The translations under genes and the position numbers were made by a program. This document shows positions 16,837 through 26,060 of a DNA stretch of 64,000 nt, piece by piece; the first letter of the stretch is position 1; the number at the start of each line of letters is the position of its first letter. The stretch comes from Pseudomonas monteilii. Its GTDB lineage: Bacteria > Pseudomonadota > Gammaproteobacteria > Pseudomonadales > Pseudomonadaceae. The notes below the pieces were generated by a model. That model did no database searches and had not been told where the DNA came from. It was given only the letters and a program-made list of their open reading frames with translations. The DNA is taken from the NCBI GenBank assembly GCA_001534745.1, contig CP013997.1, forward strand, positions 2,108,001 to 2,172,000, given 5' to 3'.

Positions 16837-18174
16837 TCAACCGACGAGGTCGGCGCTCTCCCGGCGTGTCTCGCGCTCGGTTTCCTGCGCCGGCGCAGGG
16901 GCTGCCGGTTCGTCGGCACCGGCAGGCTCGCTGTGCTCCATGGCCGCGTGCATCAGGTCTTCGGTCACGCGCAGCTCGGCACCGGTGAACGAGGAGGTCG
17001 TCGCCGGGGTGAACGGCGACGATGCCAAGGGCGCAGGCCGCTCGGTCCGGCGCCAGAGGAAGAACGCCACCATGGCCGCATTGATGCCCGCGAAGGCCCA
17101 GAACAGCCCGGCCTCGCCGAAGCGGTTCATGACCGAGGAGATTGCCAGCGGGCTCATTGCCGAGCCCAGGGAGTTGATCAGCAGCAGGCCCTGGATCATC
17201 GGCACCAGCTCTTCGGCCGGAGCACGGTCGGCGGCATGGCTCACGGCGACCGGATAGATCGCGAAGATGCCACCACCGAGCAGGAACAGTGCGCCCATCA
17301 GCAGGTAAGGCGAGGGTGGCATGACCAGGATCGCCAGCGACAGGACCACGCACAGACTGCCCAGGGCGATCAGCACGGTCTGCCGGTCGCGACGGTCTGA
17401 CCAGCGTCCGACCGGGTATTGCAGCACCATGGCGCCCAGAATGGCGCAGGCCATCATGTGCCCGACCTCGGTGATGTCCATGCCGATGCGTTGCAGGTAC
17501 AGCGGCAGCAGGGTATAGACCGCCGCGATGGCCACGCCTGAGCCGAAGCAGCCGATCAGGCCGGTCGGGGTCACGCCCAGCAGCTGGCGCGGCTTGAGCG
17601 GTTCGACCTTCTCCAGCAGCGGCGAGGCGCGGGGCAGGATCACGATCGGCACCACCGAAAGCGACGCCAGCATGGCCGCGACCATGAACGGGGCGGTGTC
17701 GCCCCAGCCGGCCAGCGCGCCCAGCTTGAGCTGGCCCAGCATGCCCGAGCCGTAGAGCGCGATCATGTACAGCGCCAGCAGGCGCCCGCGCACCTTCGGG
17801 GCCGCCGCCAGCAGCAGCCAGCTTTCGATCACCAGGAACACCCCGACCGTGGCCCAGCCGCCGATCAGGCGCAGCACGGCCCAGGCCCAGGGATCGTAGA
17901 ACAGGCTTTGCAGCAGGATGGTCACGGCGATCAGCGAGGCGAAGCTGCTGTAGGCGCGGATGTGGCCGATGCGCAGGATCAGCCGATCGTTGAACAGCGC
18001 GCCCAAGGTCAGGCCGATGAAATAGGCCGACGAGACGATACCGATCATGGTGGCCGATTCACCCGCGGCATCCAGGCGCAAGGTGGTGAGGGACGACAGG
18101 AAGCCATAGCCGAGACCGACGATGAACAACCCGAGCAGCGGTGCCAGCGCCATCGCCAGCAGATGCGGAGACAT
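16837..18174 (-). CDS. MFS transporter (YcaD-like)
   Basis: 445 residues, start at 18174 behind GAGG. Twelve predicted membrane helices are followed by a ~60-residue cytoplasmic tail rich in Ala/Glu/Pro. Landmarks are 'LGYGFLSSLTTLRLDAAG', 'GIVSSAYFIGLTLGALFNDRLILRIGHIRAYSSFA' (the loop between helices 2 and 3), and 'GRWSDRRDRQTVLI' in the second half. The overall pattern resembles the YcaD/YfkF group of putative efflux permeases. Substrate unknown. The start region is divergent from the AEC transporter gene. Confidence 0.85.
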   Translation of the reverse strand: MSPHLLAMALAPLLGLFIVGLGYGFLSSLTTLRLDAAGESATMIGIVSSAYFIGLTLGALFNDRLILRIGHIRAYSSFASLIAVTILLQSLFYDPWAWAVLRLIGGWATVGVFLVIESWLLLAAAPKVRGRLLALYMIALYGSGMLGQLKLGALAGWGDTAPFMVAAMLASLSVVPIVILPRASPLLEKVEPLKPRQLLGVTPTGLIGCFGSGVAIAAVYTLLPLYLQRIGMDITEVGHMMACAILGAMVLQYPVGRWSDRRDRQTVLIALGSLCVVLSLAILVMPPSPYLLMGALFLLGGGIFAIYPVAVSHAADRAPAEELVPMIQGLLLINSLGSAMSPLAISSVMNRFGEAGLFWAFAGINAAMVAFFLWRRTERPAPLASSPFTPATTSSFTGAELRVTEDLMHAAMEHSEPAGADEPAAPAPAQETERETRRESADLVG

Positions 18175-18460
18175 ACAGACCTCAAATGAAATAGGCAGAC
18201 AGACGCCTGTCCAGAAGCACCCGGTGTCTTCAGGACGAAGACCGAGAAGGGGCAGTCGAAGCTGTGGATAGCTGCTGGAAAGGTCCGCGAATTCTAGGCC
18301 AAATCGCGCCTGCAAAGGGATGGGGTGAACGGTGTTTTTCGCCTGACTGCGGTGCGACCGGATGCCGCAGATAGCGCCTTGCCATGCCTTGGCTGCGAAT
18401 CGGTTGCCGTGGCAGGCGGTCACGTCCTAGGATGAGCGGTTTCCAGGAAGAGACTTTGTC
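18175..18460. promoter_or_regulatory. Divergent intergenic region between two transporter genes
   Basis: This 286-base gap separates two divergently transcribed transporter genes and so must hold both promoters. I see no strong palindrome or unambiguous sigma-70 boxes. Confidence 0.4.
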
Positions 18461-19336
18461 ATGCTGGCTTCGCTGATCGCCATCCTCTCGCCCGTGTTCA
18501 TCGTCGCCGGGCTCGGGTTCGCCTGGATCCGCAGCGGGGCCGATTACCCCACCGCATTCGTCGCCCGGTTGGTGATGAACATCGGCACGCCCTGCCTGGT
18601 GCTGTCCACCCTCAGCCGCACCCACCTCGACCCCCAGGCCTTCACCAGCATGGCCCTGGCCTGCACCGCCGGGCTGGCGGTCATGGGCGTGCTGGGGTGG
18701 GCGATCAGTCGCCTGACAGGCAGGCACTGGCGGGTGCTGGTACCGGCGTTCATGTTCCCCAACACCGGCAACATGGGCCTGCCGATCAGCCTGTATGCCT
18801 TCGGCGATTCGGGCTTGGCCCTGGCCGTGGCGTTCTTCCTCACCTTGTCGACGTTCCAGTTCACCTTGGGCATCGTGCTGTCGGGCGGCGCTGCCTCGTT
18901 CAGGTCGCTGGTGCGCAACCCCATCGTGATCAGCCTGGTGCTGGCGCTGCCGGTGATCTTCTTCGACCTGCACCTGCCGCGCTGGCTGGCCAATACCGTC
19001 GATCTGCTCGGCGGCATGACCATTCCGTTGATGCTGCTGACCTTGGGGGTGTCGCTGGCCAGCCTGCGCCTGCGCCAGGTCGGCAGCGGGCTGTTGCTGG
19101 GCGGGCTGCGCATCGTCCTGGGCGCGGCGGTGGGCTGGGGCATCGGGCAGGCACTGGCGCTGCAACCACTCGAGCAGGCCGTACTGATCATGCAGTCGGC
19201 CATGCCGGTGGCCGTGTTCAATTACTTGCTGGCGATCCGTGCCAACCAATCCCCGGAGCAGGTGGCCAATCTGGTGATGTGTTCCACCGCCTTGTCGTTC
19301 ATCCTGCTGCCGGTAATCCTGGCGTGGTTGCTGTAG
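18461..19336 (+). CDS. AEC-family transporter (auxin efflux carrier-like permease)
   Basis: 291 residues with about ten membrane helices in two five-helix halves, the arrangement of AEC/PIN-like carriers. Family features are 'ARLVMNIGTPCLVLSTLSRT' in the first half, 'FMFPNTGNMGLPISLYAFGD' (conserved N-T-G/NMG-LP motif in the broken helix), and 'MTIPLMLLTLGVSLA' in the second half. Bacterial members have been linked to malate, malonate or other carboxylates. The substrate is unknown here. AGGAAGAG precedes the ATG at 18461. The stop lies seven bases from the stop of the convergent hydratase-family gene. Confidence 0.87.
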   Translation: MLASLIAILSPVFIVAGLGFAWIRSGADYPTAFVARLVMNIGTPCLVLSTLSRTHLDPQAFTSMALACTAGLAVMGVLGWAISRLTGRHWRVLVPAFMFPNTGNMGLPISLYAFGDSGLALAVAFFLTLSTFQFTLGIVLSGGAASFRSLVRNPIVISLVLALPVIFFDLHLPRWLANTVDLLGGMTIPLMLLTLGVSLASLRLRQVGSGLLLGGLRIVLGAAVGWGIGQALALQPLEQAVLIMQSAMPVAVFNYLLAIRANQSPEQVANLVMCSTALSFILLPVILAWLL

Positions 19337-19343
19337 CGGAGCG

Positions 19344-20456
19344 CTACCAGCAGCCGCCGTGTCGTGCCCAGGGCCGACTCTCCGGCGAGAACCCTTCGAA
19401 GAAATGCTGAGCGCGCTGTGCGGGCAGGTCGGCCAGGGTCGGCGGGTTCCAGCGCGGCGCACGGTCCTTGTCCACCAGCAACGCGCGCACGCCTTCGAGC
19501 GCATCGCCCTGCTCGAACCATTGCTCAATCAGGTGCAGCTCCAGGGCGAAGCAGGTTTCCAGCGATAGTTCGCGGCCGTACCGGATCAGCTCGAGGGCGA
19601 CCGCCATGGCGGTCGGGGAATGCGTGTCCAGCAGCCGGGCGGTCTTCAGGGCCCAGTCGTGGCTGTCGCCGATGCTCACCGCGCGCAATTGCTCGAGCAT
19701 GCTCGGTACGTCAGGAAGCCCGAAATAATGGTCGATCACCGGGCGCAGCCCTTTGAGGGGCGCATCGGGCAGGATCTGGGTGCCAAAGCGGGCCAGCACG
19801 CCTTGCAGGTCTTTCAGGGGCACCGTGCCAAACGCCAGGCGGTCCAGACGGTCGTCCAGCGCAGCCAGCTTGCGGCTGTCCAGGTACCAGTCGGCCAGCC
19901 CGCAGAACAGGGCATCGGCTGCGCCGATCGTGTGGCCACTGACGGCCAGGTAGGTCCCCAGTTCGCCGGGCAGGCGCGAGAGGAAGTAGCTCGAGCCGGC
20001 ATCCGGAAAGCCGCCGAGGGTCACCTCCGGCATGCCGATCCGACTGCGCTCGGTGACGATGCGCAGGTCCGCCGTCTGGGCCAGGGCCATGCCCGCGCCC
20101 AGCGTGTAGCCGTCCATGAGCACCACCACCGGCTTGCGATAGCGGTGAATGGCCAGGTCCAGGGCGTATTCTTCACGGAAGAAGTCGCGGTGCACGCTGT
20201 CACCGGCGGTGTAGCTGTCACAGAGCATGCGCAGGTCACCCCCGGCGCAGAAGCCCTTGCTGCCGGCCCCGCGCAGCATCACGGCCACGATGTCGGGGTC
20301 GTCCGCCCAGGTGTCGAGCTGGCGTCGCAGGGTGCGTACCATGCTCAGGGTCAGTGCATTGAGGCCTTGGGGGCGGTTGAGGGTGAGATGGCCGATGCCA
20401 TTGCGGACATCGATCGATACATTGCCTGCATGCAGCGCAGAAACGGCAGCGCTCAT
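19344..20456 (-). CDS. 3-hydroxyisobutyryl-CoA hydrolase-like enzyme (crotonase superfamily)
   Basis: 370 residues, which is longer than simple enoyl-CoA hydratases (~260) and typical of HIBCH. The oxyanion-hole motif is 'GAGSKGFCAGGDLRML'. 'MDGYTLGAGMALA' and the active-site 'RIGMPEVTLGGFPDAGSSYFLSRLPG' contain the Glu and Asp used by HIBCH. The C-terminal extension 'CFALELHLIEQWFEQGDALEGVRALLVDKDRAPRWNPPTL' is characteristic. HIBCH releases 3-hydroxyisobutyrate from its CoA ester in valine breakdown. No other valine gene stands nearby. AGGGAGA is six bases before ATG 20456. Confidence 0.88.
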   Translation of the reverse strand: MSAAVSALHAGNVSIDVRNGIGHLTLNRPQGLNALTLSMVRTLRRQLDTWADDPDIVAVMLRGAGSKGFCAGGDLRMLCDSYTAGDSVHRDFFREEYALDLAIHRYRKPVVVLMDGYTLGAGMALAQTADLRIVTERSRIGMPEVTLGGFPDAGSSYFLSRLPGELGTYLAVSGHTIGAADALFCGLADWYLDSRKLAALDDRLDRLAFGTVPLKDLQGVLARFGTQILPDAPLKGLRPVIDHYFGLPDVPSMLEQLRAVSIGDSHDWALKTARLLDTHSPTAMAVALELIRYGRELSLETCFALELHLIEQWFEQGDALEGVRALLVDKDRAPRWNPPTLADLPAQRAQHFFEGFSPESRPWARHGGCW

Positions 20457-20609
20457 TATTATCTCCCTGTCGTCTGATCACGTTCCTTCGGTGAGACGGC
20501 CTGGCGCATGGCGCGCGTGGTCGTTCAAAAAATGAGACAACAGCAGACAAACGATTGCTTAGTCAATTGCTGCATCGATGTCGGACGCAAGATGCACAGC
20601 AAGCTTGGC

Positions 20610-21055
20610 CCCTGTGCAGGCTTGCCTGCGAGGCAGGCGGTGACTGAGCGGACGCTATCGCGGGCAAGCCCACAGTAGGGTGAGCAGAACTTATTTCCCA
20701 CCGTCGGGTTAGGTAGCCCTCTCTGTTGGCCTCCCACCGTCGGGTAGGCAACCCCTCTGCCCACAGGCTGCATTGGCCCCTGTGGGAGCTGGCTTGCCAG
20801 CGATAGCGTTTGTTCAGCCACCGCTTGCACTGACGGCCAGCCTGAAAACCATCCCCACAGTCGAGTAAGCAGACCGCATCCCTCTCAGTAGAGTGGGTAG
20901 ACCTCATTTCCACCGTCGGGTTAGGTAGCCCTCTCTGTTGGCCTCCCACCATCGGGTAGGCAACCTTTCTGCTCACAGGCTGCCTTGGCCTCTGTGGGAG
21001 CTGGCTTGCCAGCGATAGCCTTTGCTCAGTCGCCGCTTGCACTGACGGCTAGCCC
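20610..21055. repeat. Tandemly duplicated ~150-bp intergenic block with REP elements
   Basis: The 608-base gap has no gene. A block of about 150 bases occurs twice in the same orientation, at about 20693-20842 and 20906-21053, with a few percent difference. Each block begins with short direct repeats of CCACCGTCGGGT(T)AGG and ends with a REP variant (TGTGGGAGCTGGCTTGCCAGC, at 20779 and 20992). A third REP half-copy in opposite orientation lies near 20655-20674. Copies of the GTCGGGTAGG-type motif also appear degenerate between the blocks (20860-20900). Confidence 0.85.
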
Positions 21056-21065
21056 GCAGGCCCTT

Positions 21066-22070
21066 TCAGCGTGCCATGCGTCCACTGACGAAATGCGCCA
21101 CGTCATTGAAGCCCGGCGTCGAAGCATGCCCGGGCGTGACCAGCGAATCGATGAACGCCTCGTCCTCGGCCGTGAGGGTGACCTCGAGCGCGCCAGCATA
21201 GGTATCCCACTGCGCCTCGGTTCGCGGGCCCACGATGGCTGAGCTGACCAGGCGATTGTTCAGCACCCAGGCGATGGCGAACTCGACGATCCCCACACCC
21301 TTGGCCTCGACATGGGCCTGGATGCGCTGGGCGATGGACAGCGACTCCTGACGCCATTCGACCTCCAGGATGCGTTTGTCCTGGCGACCGGCGCGGCTGC
21401 CGGCGTCGGGCGTGCTGCCAGGGGCGTATTTGCCGCTCAACACGCCGCGCGCCAGCGGGCTGAACGGAACGATGCCCAGTCCATGGAAGGCGGCAGCGGT
21501 GAACTGCTCCGGCTCGGCCTGGCGGTTGACGATGTTGTACAGCGGCTGGCTGACCACCGGCTTGTCCACGCCCAGCCGCTCGGCCACGTGGCACAGCTCG
21601 GCGATGCGCCAGCCACGGAAGTTGGACACGCCCCAGTAGCGGATCTTGCCCTGGCGCAGCAGGTCGCCCATGGCGCGCACGGTCTCCTCCAGAGGCACCT
21701 GGTGGTCTTCACGGTGCAGGTAGTAGAGGTCCAGGTAGTCGGTACCCATGCGCGACAGGGTCGCGTCGATGGCATTGAACACATGCTTGCGTGACAGGCC
21801 GCTGGCATTGGGTCGGTCCGCGGCGCCGTAGCCGACCTTCGACGCCACCACCCAGTCGTCGCGCCGACGGGCCACCGCCTGACCGACGATCGTCTCGGAG
21901 CGACCGCCATTGTAGACGTCGGCGGTGTCGATGCTGTTGACGCCCTGGTCCCAGGCCTTGTCGATGATGCGCAGGGCTTCCTCGTCCGAGGTCTGCTCGC
22001 CGAACATCATGCTGCCCAGGGTGAGTGCGGAAACCTGCAGGCCGCTTTGGCCCAGTGCGCGGTAGATCAT
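21066..22070 (-). CDS. Aldo/keto reductase
   Basis: 334 residues, a (beta/alpha)8 NADPH-dependent carbonyl reductase. The catalytic tetrad is visible: Asp and Tyr in 'NSIDTADVYNGGRSE', Lys in 'VVASKVGYG', and His in 'DLYYLHRED'. The cofactor-binding C-terminal region carries 'SSAIVGPRTEAQWDTYAGAL'. The sequence type ('MIYRALGQSGLQVSALTLGSMMFGEQ') matches the YajO/Tas-like AKR group, which acts broadly on aldehydes and ketones. AAGGA lies about eight bases before ATG 22070. No partner genes adjoin it; the gene on the right is divergent. Confidence 0.9.
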   Translation of the reverse strand: MIYRALGQSGLQVSALTLGSMMFGEQTSDEEALRIIDKAWDQGVNSIDTADVYNGGRSETIVGQAVARRRDDWVVASKVGYGAADRPNASGLSRKHVFNAIDATLSRMGTDYLDLYYLHREDHQVPLEETVRAMGDLLRQGKIRYWGVSNFRGWRIAELCHVAERLGVDKPVVSQPLYNIVNRQAEPEQFTAAAFHGLGIVPFSPLARGVLSGKYAPGSTPDAGSRAGRQDKRILEVEWRQESLSIAQRIQAHVEAKGVGIVEFAIAWVLNNRLVSSAIVGPRTEAQWDTYAGALEVTLTAEDEAFIDSLVTPGHASTPGFNDVAHFVSGRMAR

Positions 22071-22221
22071 GTCGAAGGTCCTTTTTCAATGGGTTGAGTG
22101 TCGAGTGGCACGCGACAAACGGCCGATCGTGCTGTGAGCAAGGTGTTGACGGAACGCTGACGTGGCGTCGACGCTCTCTAGGTAGCAGCTTACAGCTTAC
22201 CCCGCCACCCGAGGATAGACC

Positions 22222-23298
22222 GTGGATTCATTGACACAAGCCGTACTCGGCGCCGCGCTCCAGGGCACGGTGCTGGGGCGGATACAGGGCAGGCGTTCGC
22301 TGGCCTATGGCGCCGCATTGGGCACCCTCCCGGACCTGGACGTGGTGATCCGCTACGCCGACCCGGTCTCGAGCATGACCTATCACCGGGGCTTCTCCCA
22401 CTCGATCTTCGTGCTCACGGCCCTGGCCCTGGTGCTCGCCTGGCTGGTGGCCTGGCTCGGGCGACGTCATTGGCCGGACACGTCCTGCCCCTGGCCCCGG
22501 CTGTTCCTGGCCTTCTGGCTGGTGCTGATCACCCACCCGGTGCTCGATGCCTTCACCGTGTATGGCACGCAGCTGCTGTGGCCGTTCGCCGTCACGCCCC
22601 AGAGCTGGTCGGCGGTGTTCATCGTCGATCCGGTCTACACCCTGCCCATGCTGGGCGCCGTCCTCTACGCCGCCTGCAAGGGCATGACGGCCCGGAGCAC
22701 GGCGTGGCTGCTGGGCACCGTGCTGTTCGGGGCCGCCTACCTCGGCGCAGGCACGGCGGCGCGGGTCGTGGCCGAGCATCGCTTCGAGGCTTCACTGCAG
22801 CGCCAGGGCATCGAGGTCACCGAGGTCAAGGCCATGCCGCTGGCGTTCAACTCGCTGGTCTGGCGCATCCTGGCCAAGACCGCCGACGGGCATTACTACG
22901 AAGGGGTGAGCAGTGTCTTCGATCGCGAGCCGCCCGAGCAGCTGCGCCAATCCCGTCACCTTGAGCAGGCTGCGGTGCTGCAGGGCACGCCCTTGCATGA
23001 GCGACTGCGCTGGTTCACCGGCGATTGGCTGCGCTATGACGAGATCGGTGATCAGCTGGTGGTGACCGACCTGCGCATGGGCATGCCAGGCAACTACACC
23101 TTCCGCTTCGTCATGGCCCGGCGCGACGCCCAGGGCGTGTGGCAACCGATCGTGCCGACCCGGGCGCCCGGCGGTGGCGCGCGTTCGCTGCTGCGTTCGA
23201 ACGTGCTGGAGCAGGTCGGGCGACGCATCTTCGAGCAGCGTCCGCCCTTGCCATTGGCGCGCTGGGCTTCGCAGGATCAGGCGGAGCAGGGCGGTTGA
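22222..23298 (+). CDS. Membrane-bound metal-dependent hydrolase (YdjM/DUF457-like)
   Basis: 358 residues from a GTG at 22222 with GAGG seven bases upstream. The N-terminal half is membrane embedded and carries the family's ligand pattern: 'MDSLTQAVLGAALQGTVLG', 'ALGTLPDLDVVI' (Asp pair), 'TYHRGFSHSIF' (HRGxSHS), and 'ITHPVLDAFTVYGTQ' (H..LD). These residues are expected to bind a metal. The C-terminal ~150 residues are soluble, beyond the short YdjM type. The reaction is unknown. The stop overlaps the TTG start of the TraX-like gene, so the two form a coupled pair. Confidence 0.85.
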   Translation: MDSLTQAVLGAALQGTVLGRIQGRRSLAYGAALGTLPDLDVVIRYADPVSSMTYHRGFSHSIFVLTALALVLAWLVAWLGRRHWPDTSCPWPRLFLAFWLVLITHPVLDAFTVYGTQLLWPFAVTPQSWSAVFIVDPVYTLPMLGAVLYAACKGMTARSTAWLLGTVLFGAAYLGAGTAARVVAEHRFEASLQRQGIEVTEVKAMPLAFNSLVWRILAKTADGHYYEGVSSVFDREPPEQLRQSRHLEQAAVLQGTPLHERLRWFTGDWLRYDEIGDQLVVTDLRMGMPGNYTFRFVMARRDAQGVWQPIVPTRAPGGGARSLLRSNVLEQVGRRIFEQRPPLPLARWASQDQAEQGG

Positions 23299-24002
23299 AC
23301 CCTCGCGTCGCGGGGCTGGACCTGGTGAAGTGGGTGGCCGTGCTGACCATGCTGGGCGACCACCTGCGCTACCTCTGGCCCGGCCTGCACGGGCTGGCCC
23401 TGACGGGTCGCCTGGCCTTCCCGCTGTTCTGCCTGGCCATCGCCTGGCACGTGGGACGTACGGCGTCAGACGCGTTCCGTACGGCGCGGCACGGGCGTTA
23501 TTTGGCCTGGATGATGACCTTCAGTCTTCTCTCCGAGCCCGCTTATCGCTGGTTGGACACCGGTTCGACCACGCTCAACGTGATGCCGACGCTGACCCTG
23601 GGCCTGCTGGTGGCCTACGGTGTTCAGGTCCAGGATTCTCTGGCACGGATCGGTGCAGGCGTGGCCCTGCTGATCGCGCTGCTGGCCAGTCCTGTGTTGA
23701 TGTATGGCCTACCGGGCGTGCTGTTGCCCGCGGGTTGGTTGTTGGCGTTGCGGTTCGGTGGCGTGAGTGTGGCGGTGCCCGCTGCCCTGGCGGTCGCTGG
23801 CAATCTGACCAACGACTGGTTGCTGGCCCATGCGCTGACACCTCAAGGAATGATGGTGCTGACGGCCGCTGCCTGTTCCGTTCCGGTAGGGCTGGGGTTG
23901 TTGCGCCAGCCAGGGATCAGGGTCTGGCCCGTGGGGCGCTGGGCCTATGGGTTCTACCCGGCGCATCTGGTGGCCATTCGGTTGTTGCAGGGGATCGTCT
24001 GA
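23295..24002 (+). CDS. TraX-family membrane protein
   Basis: 235 residues starting from a TTG that overlaps the previous stop (TTGA at 23295-23298), with GGAGC/AGGG just upstream. The opening 'GLDLVKWVAVLTMLGDHL' and 'LTGRLAFPLFCLAIAWHVGR' match TraX proteins, which on F-like plasmids acetylate pilin. Chromosomal TraX homologues are common in bacteria and their substrates are not known. About eight hydrophobic helices are predicted. The ending 'RWAYGFYPAHLVAIRLLQG' (PxH in the last helix) is also typical of the acyltransferase-like fold. Confidence 0.82.
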   Translation: MNPRVAGLDLVKWVAVLTMLGDHLRYLWPGLHGLALTGRLAFPLFCLAIAWHVGRTASDAFRTARHGRYLAWMMTFSLLSEPAYRWLDTGSTTLNVMPTLTLGLLVAYGVQVQDSLARIGAGVALLIALLASPVLMYGLPGVLLPAGWLLALRFGGVSVAVPAALAVAGNLTNDWLLAHALTPQGMMVLTAAACSVPVGLGLLRQPGIRVWPVGRWAYGFYPAHLVAIRLLQGIV

Positions 24003-24057
24003 GGCGGGCGCAAGCGCTGCAGGGCGGGGGCTGTCCAGAGGAGGTGTGGTAGGCAGC

Positions 24058-24076
24058 CAGGGGCAGACCGCCCCTG
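24058..24076. terminator. Possible hairpin terminator between convergent genes
   Basis: CAGGGGC (24058-24064) pairs with GCCCCTG (24070-24076) around AGACC, between the traX-like gene and the convergent propeller gene. No T-run follows. Confidence 0.4.
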
Positions 24077-24101
24077 ACCACGCGTGCTCAGCTTGAGCGT
24101 T

Positions 24102-25151
24102 TCATTCCTTCGGGGCTTCCACGATCGCCAATGCGTCCGGCTCCGGCCCGGCCGGCCAGCGCTTGGCCACCGTCCAGTTGGACGTGTCGATCACCGCGAT
24201 CTCGTCCCCGCCGCTGATGGCCACATAGGCATGCTTGCCATCGGTCGAGACCGTCGCCCCGATCGGCAGGGCTTCGGCCCCCAGTTGGGTGCGGCGGTAC
24301 TGCGCACCTTCCTTGGCCAGACCGATGCGCTTGATCTCGCGCTGGGCCGCCACATCCATCACTGCCAGCTCTGCCGATTTGGCACAGGTCACCAGGGCGT
24401 ACTTGCCGTCCGGAGTCATCGTAATCCGGATGGGGAACACGCCCGTGCGAATCCGTTGGGTGACTTCCAGGCGCTTGGCATCGACGATGGCCACGTCGTT
24501 GCCGTCGCGGTTGCTGACCCAGATCTGCGTGCCAGCGGGGTTGATGGCGATCCCTTCGGTGCCAGTGCCGGTAGGCACGGTGGCGATCTTGCGTTTGGCC
24601 TGAAGGTCCACCACCGACAGCGTACCGTTCTCGACGTGGGTCACGTAGGCCCGCTGGCCATCCGGGGATAGCACCACCATGTGCGGTTTGCCACCGCCGA
24701 CGTCGATCTTGTCGAGGATCTTGCCCTGCATGACGTCTACTACCAGCAGGCGTTGGCTGTCTTCGGTGGTCACCACCACGCGCTGGCCATCGGGCAGGAA
24801 ACGGATGCCGTGGGGCCGTGCGTTGTCGCCCAGGTCGATGGTGCGCGCCACCTTGCGCCCTGGCCAGTCGAGCACGCTCAGGCTGTTGTTGGGCTGATTC
24901 GGCGCGCCGTAGTTGCCGACCACGGCCAGTTGCCGGTTGCCTGACACGGCCACCTCGTGAGGGCCGGTCCCGACCGGGAAGGTCAGCACCGGGTGACCGT
25001 CGTCGGTGTTCAGCGCCGATACCGTGGCGCCGGCCTTGTTGCCGACCAGCAGGACGTCGTCGGCCTGAGCCAGTGGGACGCAGGCGAGCAGCAGGCCAGC
25101 GAGCGCCAGGGGGCGCGCATGCAGGCGAAGCAGGGGGAACGAGAAGCGCAT
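24102..25151 (-). CDS. Exported YVTN-type beta-propeller protein
   Basis: 349 residues. Start 25151 has AAGGAGA seven bases upstream and is followed by a signal peptide ('LALAGLLLACVPLAQA'), so the protein is periplasmic. The mature part is a run of about seven repeats of the form 'V(D/S)...G..........P.G..P.gi...pdG....Vt....', for example 'PVGTGPHEVAVSGNRQLAVVG', 'KPHMVVLSPDGQRAYVTH' and 'GTEGIAINPAGTQIWVSN'. This is the YVTN/40-fold propeller pattern. Such proteins often accompany quinoprotein or surface-layer systems, but neither is adjacent here. Function unknown. Confidence 0.85.
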   Translation of the reverse strand: MRFSFPLLRLHARPLALAGLLLACVPLAQADDVLLVGNKAGATVSALNTDDGHPVLTFPVGTGPHEVAVSGNRQLAVVGNYGAPNQPNNSLSVLDWPGRKVARTIDLGDNARPHGIRFLPDGQRVVVTTEDSQRLLVVDVMQGKILDKIDVGGGKPHMVVLSPDGQRAYVTHVENGTLSVVDLQAKRKIATVPTGTGTEGIAINPAGTQIWVSNRDGNDVAIVDAKRLEVTQRIRTGVFPIRITMTPDGKYALVTCAKSAELAVMDVAAQREIKRIGLAKEGAQYRRTQLGAEALPIGATVSTDGKHAYVAISGGDEIAVIDTSNWTVAKRWPAGPEPDALAIVEAPKE

Positions 25152-25376
25152 GTCCAGTCTCCTTGTAAGGCACGGGTGTCCAGTGCAGAGGCACTGAGCG
25201 TGTGACCGGGCAACGGATTTTGGAGTTCGACTGGATCGAGGCAGGCGGTAGCGGGAGGGGGACAAGCTGACGACAAAGTTTTACGGCCGATTGAGGGGCA
25301 TCACTGGACGTGCAGGCCCCTCGGAACGGTTGTCACGCCCCGGCGTGGACTCGCCGAGGTGTGCACGTGGGTCGGT

Positions 25377-25823
25377 TCAGCTGCCAGCGCCGCTGGAGCC
25401 GCTGCCCATGCCGGAGCCGCTACCACCGCTGCCAGTACCGACACCGTCACCGGTCGGGTTGCCGATGCCTTTGCCGCCATCGGTCTTGCCACCGACACCC
25501 GAGTTCTGGCCTGGCATGGTGCCAGCGCCACCCGAGGTACCGGAGTCCATGCCCGCGCCACCACCGGTGGAACCTTCAGTGCCGTTATTGCCGGTGTCGT
25601 GGCTGATACCGCTGCCGCTCGAGCCGGTGCCGCCGTTCATGCTGCCGGAGCTGGAGTTGTCGACGCCGCCGCCATTACCGGCACCGGCTGCAGACCCGTT
25701 GGTGCCTGGTGCGGTGGCGGGGCTGCCAGGCGTCTGGGCACCGGTAGTGGCCGCCATGGCCATGGGGGCTGCGATGCCAAGGCAGAGTGCAAGAGCGATA
25801 TGTTGTGGACGAATTCGCTTCAT
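25377..25823 (-). CDS. Glycine/serine-rich exported protein
   Basis: 148 residues. ATG 25823 follows AGGAGA by seven bases. A clear signal peptide ('IALALCLGIAAPMAMA') is followed by ~125 residues made almost wholly of Gly, Ser, Thr, Asn and Asp, with GSG, NGG and TGG iterations and no Cys or aromatic residues. It is probably disordered. I know of no function. The skewed composition is real coding: the long open frame, signal peptide and ribosome site agree. Confidence 0.75.
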   Translation of the reverse strand: MKRIRPQHIALALCLGIAAPMAMAATTGAQTPGSPATAPGTNGSAAGAGNGGGVDNSSSGSMNGGTGSSGSGISHDTGNNGTEGSTGGGAGMDSGTSGGAGTMPGQNSGVGGKTDGGKGIGNPTGDGVGTGSGGSGSGMGSGSSGAGS

Positions 25824-26060
25824 GGTGAGTCTCCTGGATGGGATTGACCTACTGAAGATGGGGCAACGTGCAGGCACAGGCGTGCCCTCTAACGGACGGA
25901 CGGTCATGGGCGTGAGCACGGACGTACGTAGTGGCGTGCTTAAGCAAGAAAGGTCATTGAGGAGAGAAATAGCGGGGAGGAGGAGAAGGCAAGGCGCAGA
26001 GACGACGGCGTGAGTATCGACCTGCCAGCACTAGAGGCTGACAGGCCGACGGGCAAGGTC

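Noticed and set aside
20693..21055. CRISPR-like repeats
   Set aside because: The short motifs are irregularly spaced, not separated by uniform unique spacers, and no cas gene is in the window.
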